DNA of 64,000 nt from Clarkia xantiana subsp. parviflora (lineage: Eukaryota; Streptophyta; Magnoliopsida; Myrtales; Onagraceae), in assembly GCA_036873135.1 (NCBI GenBank), contig JAPTYO010000002.1:20796452-20860451 (forward strand), written 5' to 3'. Position 1 is the stretch's first letter. Every line of letters begins with the position of its first letter. A program made the position numbers and the translations under genes. The notes under the pieces are model-generated. The model saw only the letters and a program-made list of their open reading frames with translations. It did not search any database and was not told the origin of the DNA. Positions 34,321 to 46,179 of the stretch are shown one piece after another.

Positions 34321-35538
34321 GGCCAAGTATTTCTTATTATTGTCACATTACATTCATATTATTTCACTCCATTATTTAGATTTTCTATCGATAAAGGATT
34401 CCTATTGGATTTAATGAATTTTGATTTATCTGTAGTCTTTAAATAAGTTTAAAGAAATATATAAATTAAGCAAAGAGATTGTTATTTTATTACTTCTACA
34501 TGTATTATTATTTTTCTTTCTTAACTCATATATTATTGCACCTATAATTAAGTTTAAACAACGAAACTCCAAGTTACACTAATATTTTTAGTGGACTGCT
34601 CTAGCAGCCAATACATGGACTTTAGAAGCATACACTAGATTAAACTTAAAAACAGAAATAGCTGTATTATCCTAATACAATTTCTAATATATCATATAGT
34701 ATCCCGAACAGGGAAAAGGGAGAGCTCAATTGTTAATTTCTCACACAATACGAATATACACGAACAAGTAAGTACTGCTTGTGTAAATAAATGACAGAAA
34801 AATAGCACCATTGTATAAATATAATTGGCACAATATAATTTCCGTAGTGTGTTCACATTAAGAGTTCATAACACGATATAACAATAAAGTTGGATTAATA
34901 AATCTGATTCTTTAGCATTTTCTTTGAATAAATCATATTTACTAACTTTTAAAACTTTAATTAGTGATCTAATTTTTAATTTTTGTCAATTATATATTAC
35001 GAGCTTATAAATATTTACATATTAACTCATAGTTGTTTTCTATATGAAGTTCAATGTGTTAATTTTTACTTAAAAATCTTGTATATATGTGTATAACTAA
35101 TTTAACAAAACACGATATAAACATACACGGAAAATTCTATATTATGTTCATATTTATAAACTACAACACGATAAATTTATTACTTTACGTATTTGTATTC
35201 AGTAAGTTTGACACCACAATTATTAACACGTACAAATTACACTTCCACTGTATAACGGTTCAGACCTGATTCGGCAAGAAACAAATTCTACAATAAAAAA
35301 AAAATAAAGTAATATTTATCCAAAACAAAATTGGAAGGGAATCACAAAAGATAATAATAAAATAGAAATATTAAAATGTATAAAATGAGAAAGAAAATGA
35401 TTATGTTACTCTTAATATTATAGTCTAAATTAATTAATAATTAAAGGACTAAAACGCGTTAGATTAATACAATGCTTTATATTATTATAATCATTTTTAT
35501 CAATAGCATCATTGAAGTATAGATATACTAGGTGCTGA

Positions 35539-35557
35539 CCCTGCGCTACGCGCAGGG
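35539..35557 (-). repeat. Helitron 3'-terminal hairpin
   Basis: ccctgcgc, loop tac, gcgcaggg: a perfect GC-rich stem in AT-rich surroundings, 8 bases from the CTAG terminus. Confidence 0.8.
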
Positions 35558-36166
35558 CGGCATGCTAAAACTAAAACTAAACATGTATCTATAATATTGT
35601 AAGTAACAAATAATATTGAGTATAAAAAATATAAATGTCAATCGGAGGGTAAAAAATAAATTGTTTTAAGTACGAAGTTTTTGTAGCTATGTTGTTATGT
35701 ACATTGACATATAAAAGTTAGCAACATGGGCATATAGTTGTATTCTTTGTTCGATACATCACAATTGCTCCATCACGTGATAATACATCAACAAAGATAT
35801 CAACTACCACACTAAGTTACCATGTTGGTTCAGATGAGCTCATGCAAGAATCCACGGTCCAACAATCACCGCTGATATTTTAATTACTTTCGCTATAGAA
35901 CTGCTTTAATCTCAACTCCACTTCCTTCACGAATTTCATTAGACCTATTAGTGAATGATCTTTCTTTTCACTATTTTTTATCATCCTCTTCCACCATCCA
36001 TCTTGATCACCATTCTCAGTATCCTTCACCTTGCCCCTATTGTAAACTTTAAAATGTATGTATACTATTGAAATACCAAAAGTATGTATGACCACTAACC
36101 GAGAATGAGATACCAAAAGCCCACAAATACTGCACGAAGAATCCAAAGTCGTCCCATTAACCCTAG

Positions 36167-36610
36167 GGGGGTGTTTGGATGGATGTAATGTGAGATGTAA
36201 TCTCACATTACGTCCCACATTACATCAATATTACGTTGTTTGGTTTGTCAAACGACGTAATGCACATTGTAATGTAATGTCCATTGCAATATCAGATTAC
36301 GTCAAAACTCCATTCAACGTAATGTGAGATTACATAAAAAAACAGATGTAATGTTAGATTACGTCCAACATTACGGAGTGTTATTATCTTATTAATATTT
36401 ATTAAATAGACAAAAATACTATGTATTATCATTATAGCTTATTATGATAATAATTTTGTTATTATTAGTAGTTTTTTTTATCTACTTCATAACTCATTAT
36501 TATAATAAATAATAATGCACATGATGTTCGTATAAAACTAAATATAATGTTTTAACTATTAGAATTTTAATAGTTGTGCATATTGAGTTTACATATTGAC
36601 TTTCAGTCAT
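36167..36610. mobile_element. PIF-like repeat, copy A (truncated)
   Basis: Starts ggggtgtttggat with gtaatgtgag repeats and continues as sequence that is the reverse complement of the right part of copy B (49243-49925): shared blocks around acgtccaacattacg and gcacatgatgttcgtata. Homology fades near 36610 and no right TIR was found. It lies within the candidate Helitron. Confidence 0.55.
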
Positions 36611-38330
36611 ATAACTTGAAATGTGTTTATAAATGAGAAAAAAAAAACCGATCTCTACGTTTCCAAAAAAATAATGAATCAAGTTATCTCTTAATTCTGT
36701 TGAGTATTTAAATGAAAAAGATCGTCAATAATCCGACTACTCAAGAGTCAAATTGTCAATAAATCGCTACGAAGGTTATAATAAATTAATAATACTAAAA
36801 TTACATTATAATTTTATTAATTTCTATTATAACTCCATTATTATATTATATATATATATAAATAAACCATAATTCAAGTTAATATGTTAAAACTCAATAT
36901 AATGAATGAAATATTATCAGTATATTTATTGAGTCGATAGAACAGAAATATCAATTCTCGAATCAAAATGTCTAAATATTAGTTTACTGAATTAAAACCA
37001 CGACTCTCTACTTAAAAGTAAAGAAATTAAATTGCTATCACCAGTCCGGTTTGTTGAGACTCTTGTTAAACATAAAGTGCATGACTCATGCATGATGTAA
37101 AATTAAACAAATTTGTACTAATTTGTGAGAGTATTTAAATCTATATATGTGGGAAAGCCTCCATTCTGTACTTTGGAGTCATTATATATCTAATGCCTAA
37201 TTACATTTATTTGGCAAAATTCAATCTAATTACATTACTCAGCCCAGCCCAATTACATTATTCACCTAATTGAAAATGAGACCTCATGCGGCCCAGGCCA
37301 ATTACATAAGTAACTCTATTGACAATTTTCATACCTCCGGCTCCCATCTACCACCCACCATCATCATCAGTACCTCATCAACCTCGTCTCTGACTCTTTC
37401 TTCTTCATTGTCCGTAATCTGATTTCTTCTTTCATTCTCCATGCTTAAATTTCTCTTATAGCCATTCTACTACCTCTCTCCAAATTGTTGGTTGATATGG
37501 TTGGCATCAGCGTTAGGCGGACCGGATCTATAGAAAACCAATATTTGAGCGCTCTGGGTTCGATCTCGAACCTAGAAACCTTAGATCCGGTCATCTGGGT
37601 CCGATGCGTATGGGTATATCTAAACGCAAATCTCAATTTCTCAATCAGGTAAGGAAATTTGAACGTTTCGATTCTCTACTCTAAAACACATCTGTAGCAA
37701 GCAATTTTTCTGGGATTTTCCGAAAAATCGCACCTTTTTCGAAATTATAACAGCGAAATCTGTAAGCGTATTCATTTGGAGATGATGAATGGATGTGCCT
37801 GTTAAGATAACGTCATAGGAGACGGCTGCGAGGAGATGCTGAGGATGAAGCTTGTGCTCTGCCCTAAATCGCGTCGTGTCCATCCGACGGAGAAGTTGCT
37901 GGTTGCTCTGACCTTCATATCTTCCTCCCCACGGTCGATCACTCTCCTTAAATCCTCTTCCATGGTTTCTCTCTACAATTGCCGCTTGGAGAAAGCAAAA
38001 TCTATTTAATAGCCTTGAAATTTAATACATATGAATTAAAACGGCCAGGTACTGGAACGGCTAAGGAAATGAATTGACATCTTGATCGTAATGCATCTTT
38101 AATTACCTAATTGGCGTCGAGTGTAACTTGGTGTCATTTAATTGCTTTATTAAGCTGTCATTAAGCTGACGTGTCAAAGCCACACTTCTTCTCATTGCTG
38201 ACGTAGCGAAACCACACCCCTCACTACCTCACTCCTCTTGCCTTATTATATATATATATAGATAGATAGATAGATAGATATTATATAGATAATGATATGG
38301 TGAAATCCGAATTTCTATAATATAATTAGA

Positions 38331-38338
38331 TATAAATA
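38331..38338 (+). promoter_or_regulatory. Probable TATA box of the AAA-ATPase gene
   Basis: tataaata about 180 bp upstream of the preferred ATG (38518) and 46 bp upstream of the first in-frame ATG (38377). It lies only about 50 bp from the Helitron edge. Confidence 0.4.
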
Positions 38339-38517
38339 TAGTTGAAGCAAAAGCATGACGAGGATATACGTTTACTTTGTGGTTCTCTGTTTCTCTCCAT
38401 TATAACGCGAATCCGAATAACGACTCTGCAACTTTCCTCTCCGGTGCCACCACCCAGCTTTCTGTCCAGAGAAGGAGCCGTCTCCTTCGTTTCCATTCCG
38501 CAACCGCGGCGGCGACG

Positions 38518-39936
38518 ATGGTATTCTTTCTGCTGCTATCGACAGCGGCGGTGTTTCTGTTGCGAGTCCTCTACTACAAGACCGGCTTCAGGTACACGGT
38601 AAATAAGTGGCGGAGATTTCTGGAGGACTCCTTCCACGTGCATCAGATCTTCAAGGTTCCTGAATTCAACCAATCCGTGCAAGAGAATCTCCTCTATCGC
38701 AAAGTCTCAGTCTACCTCAACGCTCTTCCTTCTCTTGAAGACGCGGACTCTACCAACCTCTTCACCGGCCGGAATCAGAACGACGTCATCCTCCGCCTCG
38801 ACCCTAACCAAACCGTCGACGATTTCTTCCTCGGAGCGCGAGTTTCGTGGATTGACGACCACAGCTCAGCCACCAGAACCTTCGTACTGAAGATCAGGAA
38901 GGTTGACAAGAGGCGGATTCTCCAGCCTTACCTCCAGCACATCCACGCCGTCTCCGATGAGATTGACCAGAAGAAGCGGGAGCTAAGGCTCCACATGAAT
39001 TTAGAGTATTCTCCGATCAGGACATCGAGATGGAGATCGGTCCATTTCAGGCATGCTTCCACTTTTGATACAATCCTCATGGAGGCTGATCTCAAGAACA
39101 AGATGAAGTCCGATCTCGAACTGTTCCTCAAATCGAAGCAATACTATCACCGATTAGGCAGAGTCTGGAAGCGGAGTTTCCTGCTGTACGGTCCATCGGG
39201 AACCGGAAAATCCAGCTTCGTGGCTGCCATGACCAATTTCCTCTCCTACGACGTCTACAACATTGACCTCACCGGAATCTCAAACGACACGGATCTACAG
39301 CTCCTCCTCCTCGAAACAACCAGAAAATCCGTAATCCTGATCGAGGACCTGGACCGGTTCCTCGGCTTGAAATCCAAGCTCAGTTTATCCGGAATTTTGA
39401 ACTTTATGGATGGAATCGTAAGCTCGTGCTGCGCGGAGGAGAGAGTGATGGTTTTCACGATGAACTCCAAGGACCATGTCGATCCGGCGATTCTAAGACC
39501 AGGTAGAATCGACGTCCACATACATTTCCCGCTATGTGACTTCAATTCCTTCAAGAGCTTAGCGAACAGCTGCTTGGGATTGACGGAGCACAGACTGTTC
39601 CCTCAAGTAGAGGAAATCATCCAAGGGGGGACGAGGCTGAGCCCTGCTGAGATGGAGGAGCTGATGATCAGCCACCGGAGTTCTCCAAACAGAGCTCTCA
39701 AAACCGTTATCACAGCCTTGAGAGTAGACGGAGCCCACTCGAGCAGAACTGGGCAGCGGTTACACGATGAAGCATACAATCCGGATTCGAGCTCCTTGGT
39801 GTTTGGGAAGGACACCAACCCGTTGAAGGATATTCGCAAACTGTATGGGATCTTGAGAATGAAGAGCAGCCGAAATATGGAGGCTGCGGCGGTGGAGGCT
39901 CAAGCTCTGGTTTCTAAAGGTAATGCCAGTGGATGA
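38518..39936 (+). CDS. AAA-ATPase of the BCS1-like plant family
   Basis: Single exon, 472 aa from the ATG at 38518 (MVFFLLLSTAAVFLLRVLYY); this start places a membrane anchor at the extreme N-terminus, as in plant AAA-ATPases resembling Arabidopsis At2g46620. An AAA-associated N-terminal domain precedes the ATPase core: Walker A GPSGTGKSS at about 225, Walker B VILIEDLDRF at about 272, sensor-1 region VFTMNSKDHVD, and arginine-finger region RPGRIDVHIHFP at about 327. The frame is open upstream to an ATG at 38377 that would add 47 residues rich in Arg/Ser/Ala. The family forms ATP-driven oligomeric rings on membranes (BCS1 itself acts in mitochondria); the substrate here is unknown. Confidence 0.92.
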   Translation: MVFFLLLSTAAVFLLRVLYYKTGFRYTVNKWRRFLEDSFHVHQIFKVPEFNQSVQENLLYRKVSVYLNALPSLEDADSTNLFTGRNQNDVILRLDPNQTVDDFFLGARVSWIDDHSSATRTFVLKIRKVDKRRILQPYLQHIHAVSDEIDQKKRELRLHMNLEYSPIRTSRWRSVHFRHASTFDTILMEADLKNKMKSDLELFLKSKQYYHRLGRVWKRSFLLYGPSGTGKSSFVAAMTNFLSYDVYNIDLTGISNDTDLQLLLLETTRKSVILIEDLDRFLGLKSKLSLSGILNFMDGIVSSCCAEERVMVFTMNSKDHVDPAILRPGRIDVHIHFPLCDFNSFKSLANSCLGLTEHRLFPQVEEIIQGGTRLSPAEMEELMISHRSSPNRALKTVITALRVDGAHSSRTGQRLHDEAYNPDSSSLVFGKDTNPLKDIRKLYGILRMKSSRNMEAAAVEAQALVSKGNASG

Positions 39937-40626
39937 TTTGATTGATACCTTGGCTCGCAAGTCAATATTACTGCATGTGTGTTTTTAAAAAGCAATAAAG
40001 ATAACAATTGCCTTCTACTAATTTAGTAGAGAGGCAAGGATGAATGTTTAATTGCTATAGTTCAGTAAGAAATGCAACTGCAACAGAAGGAAGATTCCTC
40101 CTAATATAGGGAGTTCCATAAAATATTGGACACGGATGATTGATCGAGTTTTGGTTATTACTGTATGTAAAATTTCATCTTATACCATATACTTTTATAG
40201 ACCTGGGTAAAAAGATCATTTGAAGGCATTGTAGATATAATTTTTGGGATATGATGTAGATATCATCGTTACAGACACTATGTACAATATATATGATACC
40301 AACGGTGTGAATGTTATTTTGATATTAAATTATTGTCTTAATATTGGTAACAACTACCAAAGTGGGCCTCATGTCATCATTATTGCTTCCTTTATCCATA
40401 TACTCACTGTGTAAAGCATATTTTAGGAAATTGCTAAAAGAAGGTGAAATTTAAGAAATGATAGTTTTCAAATTTAACAGTGATATGTGCCCGAAAGCTA
40501 ACTTTCAAATTTAACAGTAATATAAGAATGTATAGAAATATGAAAGCTAACTTTCTAATTAATTTTAATCTTTGTTGGAGACTAAGATTAATTGTTGTAA
40601 GATTGATATTTCATTAATAAGAATAC
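39937..40626. other. 3' region of the AAA-ATPase gene and intergenic DNA
   Basis: Contains candidate poly(A) signals (aataaag near 39994) and a short duplicated phrase (gctaactttcaaatttaacagt near 40500). No gene seen. Confidence 0.5.
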
Positions 40627-40629
40627 TTA

Positions 40630-41046
40630 GAGCATCCACAGTGGTATTACGTAAAGATTACGTAAACGTGGGTCCTACATGTTTATTTAAGTAAAACAAC
40701 AAAAACTATCTACAGTGGTTTTACATAGCATTCCTTAAAGATGGGACCCACTCGTAAATTTATGTTTTTACATAAAGCATTCCTTAAATTTAAGTACTGC
40801 ACTATGTATTACGTAACCAATTTTTTATTATAAATTAATTCATTTTATAATTAATGTTAATATCTTATTGGTGGTTGTTGGAAAATTTAATAATAAAATA
40901 TATTTAAGGAATATGTTTAAGTAATACGATTGCAGAAAAAATATTTTTTATGTGTGTTTTAAATTTACATATTACTTAAAGTGTACATAAATGTCTACGT
41001 GGCAACTTTAAAGAATACAATTTATGTAAAACCATTGTGGATGCTC
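40630..41046. mobile_element. TTA-flanked MITE, copy 1
   Basis: 417 bp with TIRs gagcatccacagtgg and (reverse complement of right) gagcatccacaatgg, flanked by TTA at 40627-40629 and 41047-41049. It matches 45511-45928 nearly throughout in the same orientation. TTA duplication suggests the PIF/Harbinger group. No coding capacity. Confidence 0.9.
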
Positions 41047-41049
41047 TTA

Positions 41050-41986
41050 TATATAAGGATTACAAGAACCCTAAAGATAAATATTCTAAATATTATCAGA
41101 TAAATAAATATAATAAAGATATTATTTAACCTAATAATATTATCCTAATATTAGATATAAATAGTATCCTAGCCATTATTATTAGCTGTAATAGTATTGG
41201 GCGTAATAAATAGTTTCTTGACATGCGATCTGTAAAAAAAATATGGTTTCAGCAGCAAAACTATATACCAAGCTAGCTAGGTTTCCACCACCAACACCAG
41301 AATGGTTAAGAGACTTACGGCATGTTTGGTTCACGGAATAAGCAATAGGAATAGAGAATAGGGAATATGTAATATTATTATGATGTTGTTTGGTTTATTA
41401 TGATGTTGTTTGGTTAAGAGACTTACGTCATGTTGGTAGAAAATTACGGCATTTTGCAGGACTAATAAGATTATAATGGATATATAATAATTAAATTAGA
41501 TTAGGGTTAAAATATAATTTATTTTTTTTTTTTTTGGAAAAGTTGGAATACTCAATCCTAGGGATTAGAAGTATTCCTTCAAATTTAGCAATTACAAATA
41601 TTAATTCTACGATAACTAACTAACCAAACAAGGAATAGCATTTATATTCACACTGACAACAATATCTTGCTTTCTAATCTAATCAACGACCACTTGCAGT
41701 AGAATCTTAAAATAATGTAAACAAGCTGTTTTTGTGTTTCCATTAGAATATTCACAGTTTTCTTGTTGATTGAATGAATATAATGCTAAACAGGGAAAGT
41801 AGAAATGGACCGACCAACACAAAGAAAGAAACACTAGTAAAGATTTGGGACGTATAAACTAAGCTAGTAAAGTTAAGTAAACCACCACCCTATGACCACA
41901 AACAAACAATCTCATCTCAGGAAAAACAAAACCCCAAATATAATCCTCCTCCAATACAAGGGCTTCCTTTCCTTTACTTTACTTAA
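41050..41986. other. Intergenic DNA with a possible degenerate MITE
   Basis: 41320-41640 begins ggcatgtttggttc and ends gaactaac-type sequence with aaccaaacaagg, which would pair as weak TIRs (tgtttggtt). The phrase ggttaagagacttacg occurs twice (41305, 41413). No clean target duplication. The rest is AT-rich spacer and the 3' UTR of the WNK gene. Confidence 0.4.
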
Positions 41987-44624
41987 TCAATGCTTCTTCT
42001 TTGCCATCCACTTCTTCTTTGCAGCCTCTACTGCTTCTTCTCTCATCCTTGATAGCTCCGAGAACCAATCCCGATACTGCGCCTCGATCGCATTCAGCTC
42101 TAACTGCATCTCCGCGTCGATATCTCTGTCTACTAGGTTGAGCGACGAGCAACTACTCGTCAGGCTCATAACATTAGGCGTCCCATTGAATTCCTGTGAC
42201 GGAAACCTCGTGTTCCTCACGGAAAACATGGTTTGATCAAGAAAAGCAATTGCTTCGCCGTGTTTGATGGAAGCCTCTTCAATTACCTCTGAAACAATAG
42301 ATTCTCTCGAATCCCGACAGTCTACTGTAACACCAACTGTCTGGTCCGATCCGTACTTGTATTCTCCTTGGAAATGAACACTTTCGAGAGTACACCTATT
42401 GATCATCTGGCCATTCCCCTGCTCGACCGCCACTTCTCTTGATGGTGCCCAACCCGGCACAAGCTTCATAATCAGGAAATCAATGAAATCGGCTATGAAA
42501 GCTACGTCGTGATCGGCTAGCTCCAGTTGTTCAACCATCTCGCTAGAGACTGCCAGTGCCGTATCATTGTCAAGGTAAAACAGAAAATCTATGTTTTTTG
42601 CCATACCTGAAAACCATACCACAAGAAAATTAGCATTGGACCGAGTCAATGCCAACAGAGCAACAATTTATACGAACAGTATTCCATCCTAAACCCAATT
42701 GATAGTAGGAGCTGATGCTAATAACTTTACAAACCCACATTTCAACCAAACAATTTCAGTTAATCAAAGCATTTCAACTAACCATGAGTATCGGTGATGC
42801 GCAGAGTTAAAGAGACAGAAGTGTCGTCTGTTTTCTTTCCTCTCAGCCTGAACTCATTGTTCTTGTTCGTTCTCTGGAACTCGATAATGGGACAACGAGG
42901 GCTTCCGTCGTTACTTCCTGCACATGTACTTACAGAGAGCTGTTTATAGTCAGCAGAATCTATGTCCATAGAGAGCGGACCGGAAAAATCAAGGGATCCT
43001 GGGCGGGAAATTGGTTTAACCGACTGCAACGCGTGTCGCTTGGGACTCTCACTTTTAAGAAATGCGTCGTTTAATAATTCTTTTGCAGAAAGTCTTTCGG
43101 TTGCCGAAACAAGACACTTCTCAATGAAGTCCTTAATCTGGGGATCACTCACTTTCTTAAGCGATGCAGGTTTGATCCCCTACAACAACAATTATAACAA
43201 GGGTGGTTAGCAAGAACTTGTTCTTTAGACTTTAAGGATTTGGACAATTTGCTAGTTGAACTCACCGAAGTGACCTTTTTATATATCTGGGCAGGGTTTT
43301 TGCATTCACTGTATGGATACTGAAAGGTTACCATCTCCAACATGCACATCCCGAAAGAATAAATGTCGACAAGTTCGTTATATTCCTCTTCGTATAGCTC
43401 CGGCGCCATAAACTCAGGAGTCCCTGAAGCATTTCAGTTCAGTGATTATTGATATGATGAACAGAATAAATAAATGAATATGATAGCAGAATCTCATACC
43501 AATGACACTTTGAGCCTTTGGTTGATGCATGACAGTTGCTAACCCGAGGTCTCCGATTTTCACTTGTCCGTGATTCCCATTGACGAAAATGTTATCGCAC
43601 TTCAAATCTCTATGTATGATGGGAGGACTCTGACTATGGAGGTACACTAGGCCTTGAAGAATCTGCTTTGCCCAGTTCTTGATAGCCTTCATATCCACAT
43701 TTTTATGCTTCTTACGGTATCTGATAAAACGCGCAAAAATGAAATAAACACTGCAAAAAAGCATTAAGAATACGAAAACCGAACAAAAACATACTGTCGT
43801 AGGCTTCCAGAAGTGAAGAGCTCGGTGATCATGTTGATTGTTTTGTTCTTGCGGTCCACCCAGGAGTGGTAGAACTTAAGAATGTTTTCATGCTTCAATG
43901 ATTTCAGCAGATGAACCTCTGAATATAACTTCTCCAGATCTTTAGGCGCCTGCAAGAGGTCGTCGATCCGTACTTGGTTCCATGCCACTTCTATTCCATC
44001 AACTTCGTCAAATGCCTTGTAACTAAAACAAAAAACCCGACTCCATATCAACAAGAGGTTTCAAATGAAAATAAAACCAAAATATGAATCATCAAAGTTC
44101 AAGAAGCCATACACTGTCTTGAAAGCACCCTTTCCCAAGACCTCAGCATACTGTAGAACACAAAACGTATATGCGTATTAGCGATTTCCGCAAGTTTGGG
44201 GTATAATTGAGTATATAATATAAACAAGAAATTTGTTCGACTGTCCAAATATTAACTAACAGTTTGATGATTAACCCTATATGGATTACACAATTTGATT
44301 CGATTGTATATGATCGCGCATATAAACATGACAGAAATCAGGCATCAAACATAATAATGCTCATCGGATGAAATCACAAACATTCAGATTCTTAAGCTAC
44401 ATTAATGGAGATAAATCATCATATATGAAAATTAGCAAAAAATTAAATCCAATCAGAAGCGATTCATGTGATTGCAAGGATAATGATGATTAAGAAGAAG
44501 AATTAATTACCCGAATGTATCGACCGGAAGGATCCTTCTCTACAAAATCCGCATTGGGATCTGGATTATCATTACTACCTTCAGAAGACAAACCAAAGCT
44601 CGCTAGACCTACTGCGTGATACAT
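41987..44624 (-). CDS. WNK8: WNK-type serine/threonine protein kinase (WNK8/10-like)
   Basis: Seven exons on the minus strand (44624-44511, 44150-44113, 44022-43795, 43720-43500, 43423-43266, 43179-42783, 42606-41987), all GT-AG, joining to 591 aa. The kinase domain begins at about residue 39. The usual ATP-binding lysine is replaced ([10 protein letters not shown]66), while K49 in GKGAFKTV takes its place, which defines WNK kinases. HRDLKCDN has the catalytic Asp at 165, DLG is at 184-186, and the activation segment leads to [13 protein letters not shown]. After the kinase comes an OSR1-C-like domain ([11 protein letters not shown] to about 345) and an acidic/Ser region with a C-terminal helix ending [10 protein letters not shown]. 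Plant WNKs act in osmotic, sugar and flowering-time signalling. The symbol is by similarity; WNK10 is equally possible. Confidence 0.92.
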
Positions 44625-45507
44625 TGTGTATAGAGGAACGATGAAGAAAAAGAAGAAGGTGTTGAAGAAGAAGAAGAGGAGGAGGGAGATTGACAGAGCG
44701 ATGATGATTCTAAGAGCAGAAGAAGATATCAAAGAAGCCGCCGTCCATCGACAACCTCGTGAGGCCGGTAAGCGGCAACGTACGAGGAATCGAACGCCGA
44801 TCTCGAAGATGGGAGTCGGCATCCGATGCAACGGCGGCGGATATTGTGGCAGCAGCTCTGGACACGAGGCAGCGACGAGCTCCCCCGCATGACACCACTT
44901 GCTTCCGACCGGATCCGACCATATTTCCGACAACACATCATGTGGAACCCGCCGACGGATCGGTGGTCGCCATCATCTTCCGACCAATCAACTAGGGGAC
45001 TGGAAAAGTCCCGACCGCAGAAGGCCACAAGAGAAAGATTAATTACAAGTACTAATAAAATGGGGTGGGATGGGTGCTCTCGTTTCAACTCAATACAGAG
45101 GAGATTGATTGATTGGGGTGGAAAATTAATGAACAACTCTAAATTAAAAAAAAAAAAAAGTGGTGTCTCGTCAGTTTTGCGGGGATTAAGGATGAACAGA
45201 CACTTGTATGGTGAAGAAAATGAGAGATGTCGATTATAAAACAACTGACCGGCGGATTCGAAGAGGATACTCCTCTCTGTGCAACGATTTACCGTTCTAG
45301 AAGTTGCCAATGCATTGTGCTAAATCTGTTATAAAAGAATGTCATGAATGTCTGTATATTTCTGGATTTAATTTATTTCTGTTTACAATAAATTAGTAAT
45401 TCTGCCCTATAAAGAAGGGAGTTGATAAGATGAGATATTCATTATTAAACGGAAATTAGTCAACTATTGACAGTACTTAAATGTATTATATTTATTTCGA
45501 TAATGTA
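44625..45507. other. 5' region of the WNK gene and spacer
   Basis: 44625-45000 is GC-richer and probably the 5' UTR and promoter. It is open in several frames on both strands, but none resembles a protein and its AAG/GAA runs explain the length. A poly(A) run lies at 45148-45160. The remainder is AT-rich with no gene. Confidence 0.45.
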
Positions 45508-45510
45508 TTA

Positions 45511-45928
45511 GAGCATCCACGATGGTATTACGTAAAGATTACGTAAACGTGGGCACTACATGTTTATTTAAGTAAAGTAACAAAAACTATCTACAGTGGT
45601 TTTACATAGCATTCCTTAAAGATGGGACCCACACGTAAATTTATGTTTTTACATAAAACATTCCTTAAATTTAAGTAATGCACTATGTATTACGTAACCA
45701 ATTTTTTATTATAAATTAATTCATTTTATAATTAATGCTAATAGCTTATTGGTGGTTGTTGGAAAATCTAATAATAAAATATATTTAAGGAATATGTTTA
45801 AGTAATACGATTGCAGAGAAAATATTTTTTTACGTGTGTCTTAAATTTACGTATTATTTAAAGTGTACATAAATGTCTACGTGGCAACTTTAAAGAATAC
45901 AATTTATGTAAAACCATTGTGGATGCTC
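45511..45928. mobile_element. TTA-flanked MITE, copy 2
   Basis: 418 bp, same family and orientation as 40630-41046, flanked by TTA at 45508-45510 and 45929-45931. Only scattered substitutions separate the two copies. Confidence 0.9.
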
Positions 45929-46179
45929 TTAGATTCATATATAGGGTAAATTACTTAAAGAAACACTGATTTTGTTTATAGCGAAAAACCAAATTAATGT
46001 AAAACACTCGTTAGACCTCTAATAAAATGCGACTCAAAGTCAATGATTATAAAGTTAAGGACTTTAAAGTCGGGAACGAAAAGTCGTCAGCATAAAAAAA
46101 CATTAGTAAGAAAATAAAAACTTTAGGTCGACAGCTATACGTTAAGAGGCGGCGCCATAAAAGTCGGTGAATACAGAGA

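Larger units (their letters stand above)
30511..35527. other. 5-kb AT-rich intergenic block, no gene
   Basis: Only short, unsupported ORFs. Visible structure: a 71-bp tandem duplication at 31025-31163 (tgtacaacaactagcc unit), degenerate inverted agctagtaattt motifs at 32150-32530, a gatta pentamer repeat near 33850, (TA)n near 34009 and an (ATT)n microsatellite at 34261-34320. No splice-consistent gene model found. Confidence 0.55.
35528..38278 (-). mobile_element. Candidate non-autonomous Helitron, about 2.75 kb
   Basis: Read on the minus strand, the 3' end has a perfect 8-bp-stem hairpin (35539-35557), about 7 bases of spacer, then CTAG followed by T outside (35527), the canonical Helitron terminus. 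The proposed 5' end begins TCTATCTATC then TATATAATAAGG, and is preceded by A, as expected for insertion between A and T. No inverted repeats or target duplication. The 5' end is placed within a gata/ta microsatellite and may be off by a few repeat units. No Rep/helicase was recognised, only short open pieces (37963-37802, 36218-35880). Confidence 0.6.

Noticed and set aside
35880..36218. 112-codon minus-strand ORF in the Helitron candidate
   Set aside because: No recognisable domain and part of it overlaps the PIF-like repeat; not enough to call a gene.
44626..45239. Plus-strand open frames opposite and upstream of WNK exon 1
   Set aside because: Explained by AAG/GAA-rich leader sequence. 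No domain, conserved motif or splice-consistent model; the minus strand has the clear kinase start.
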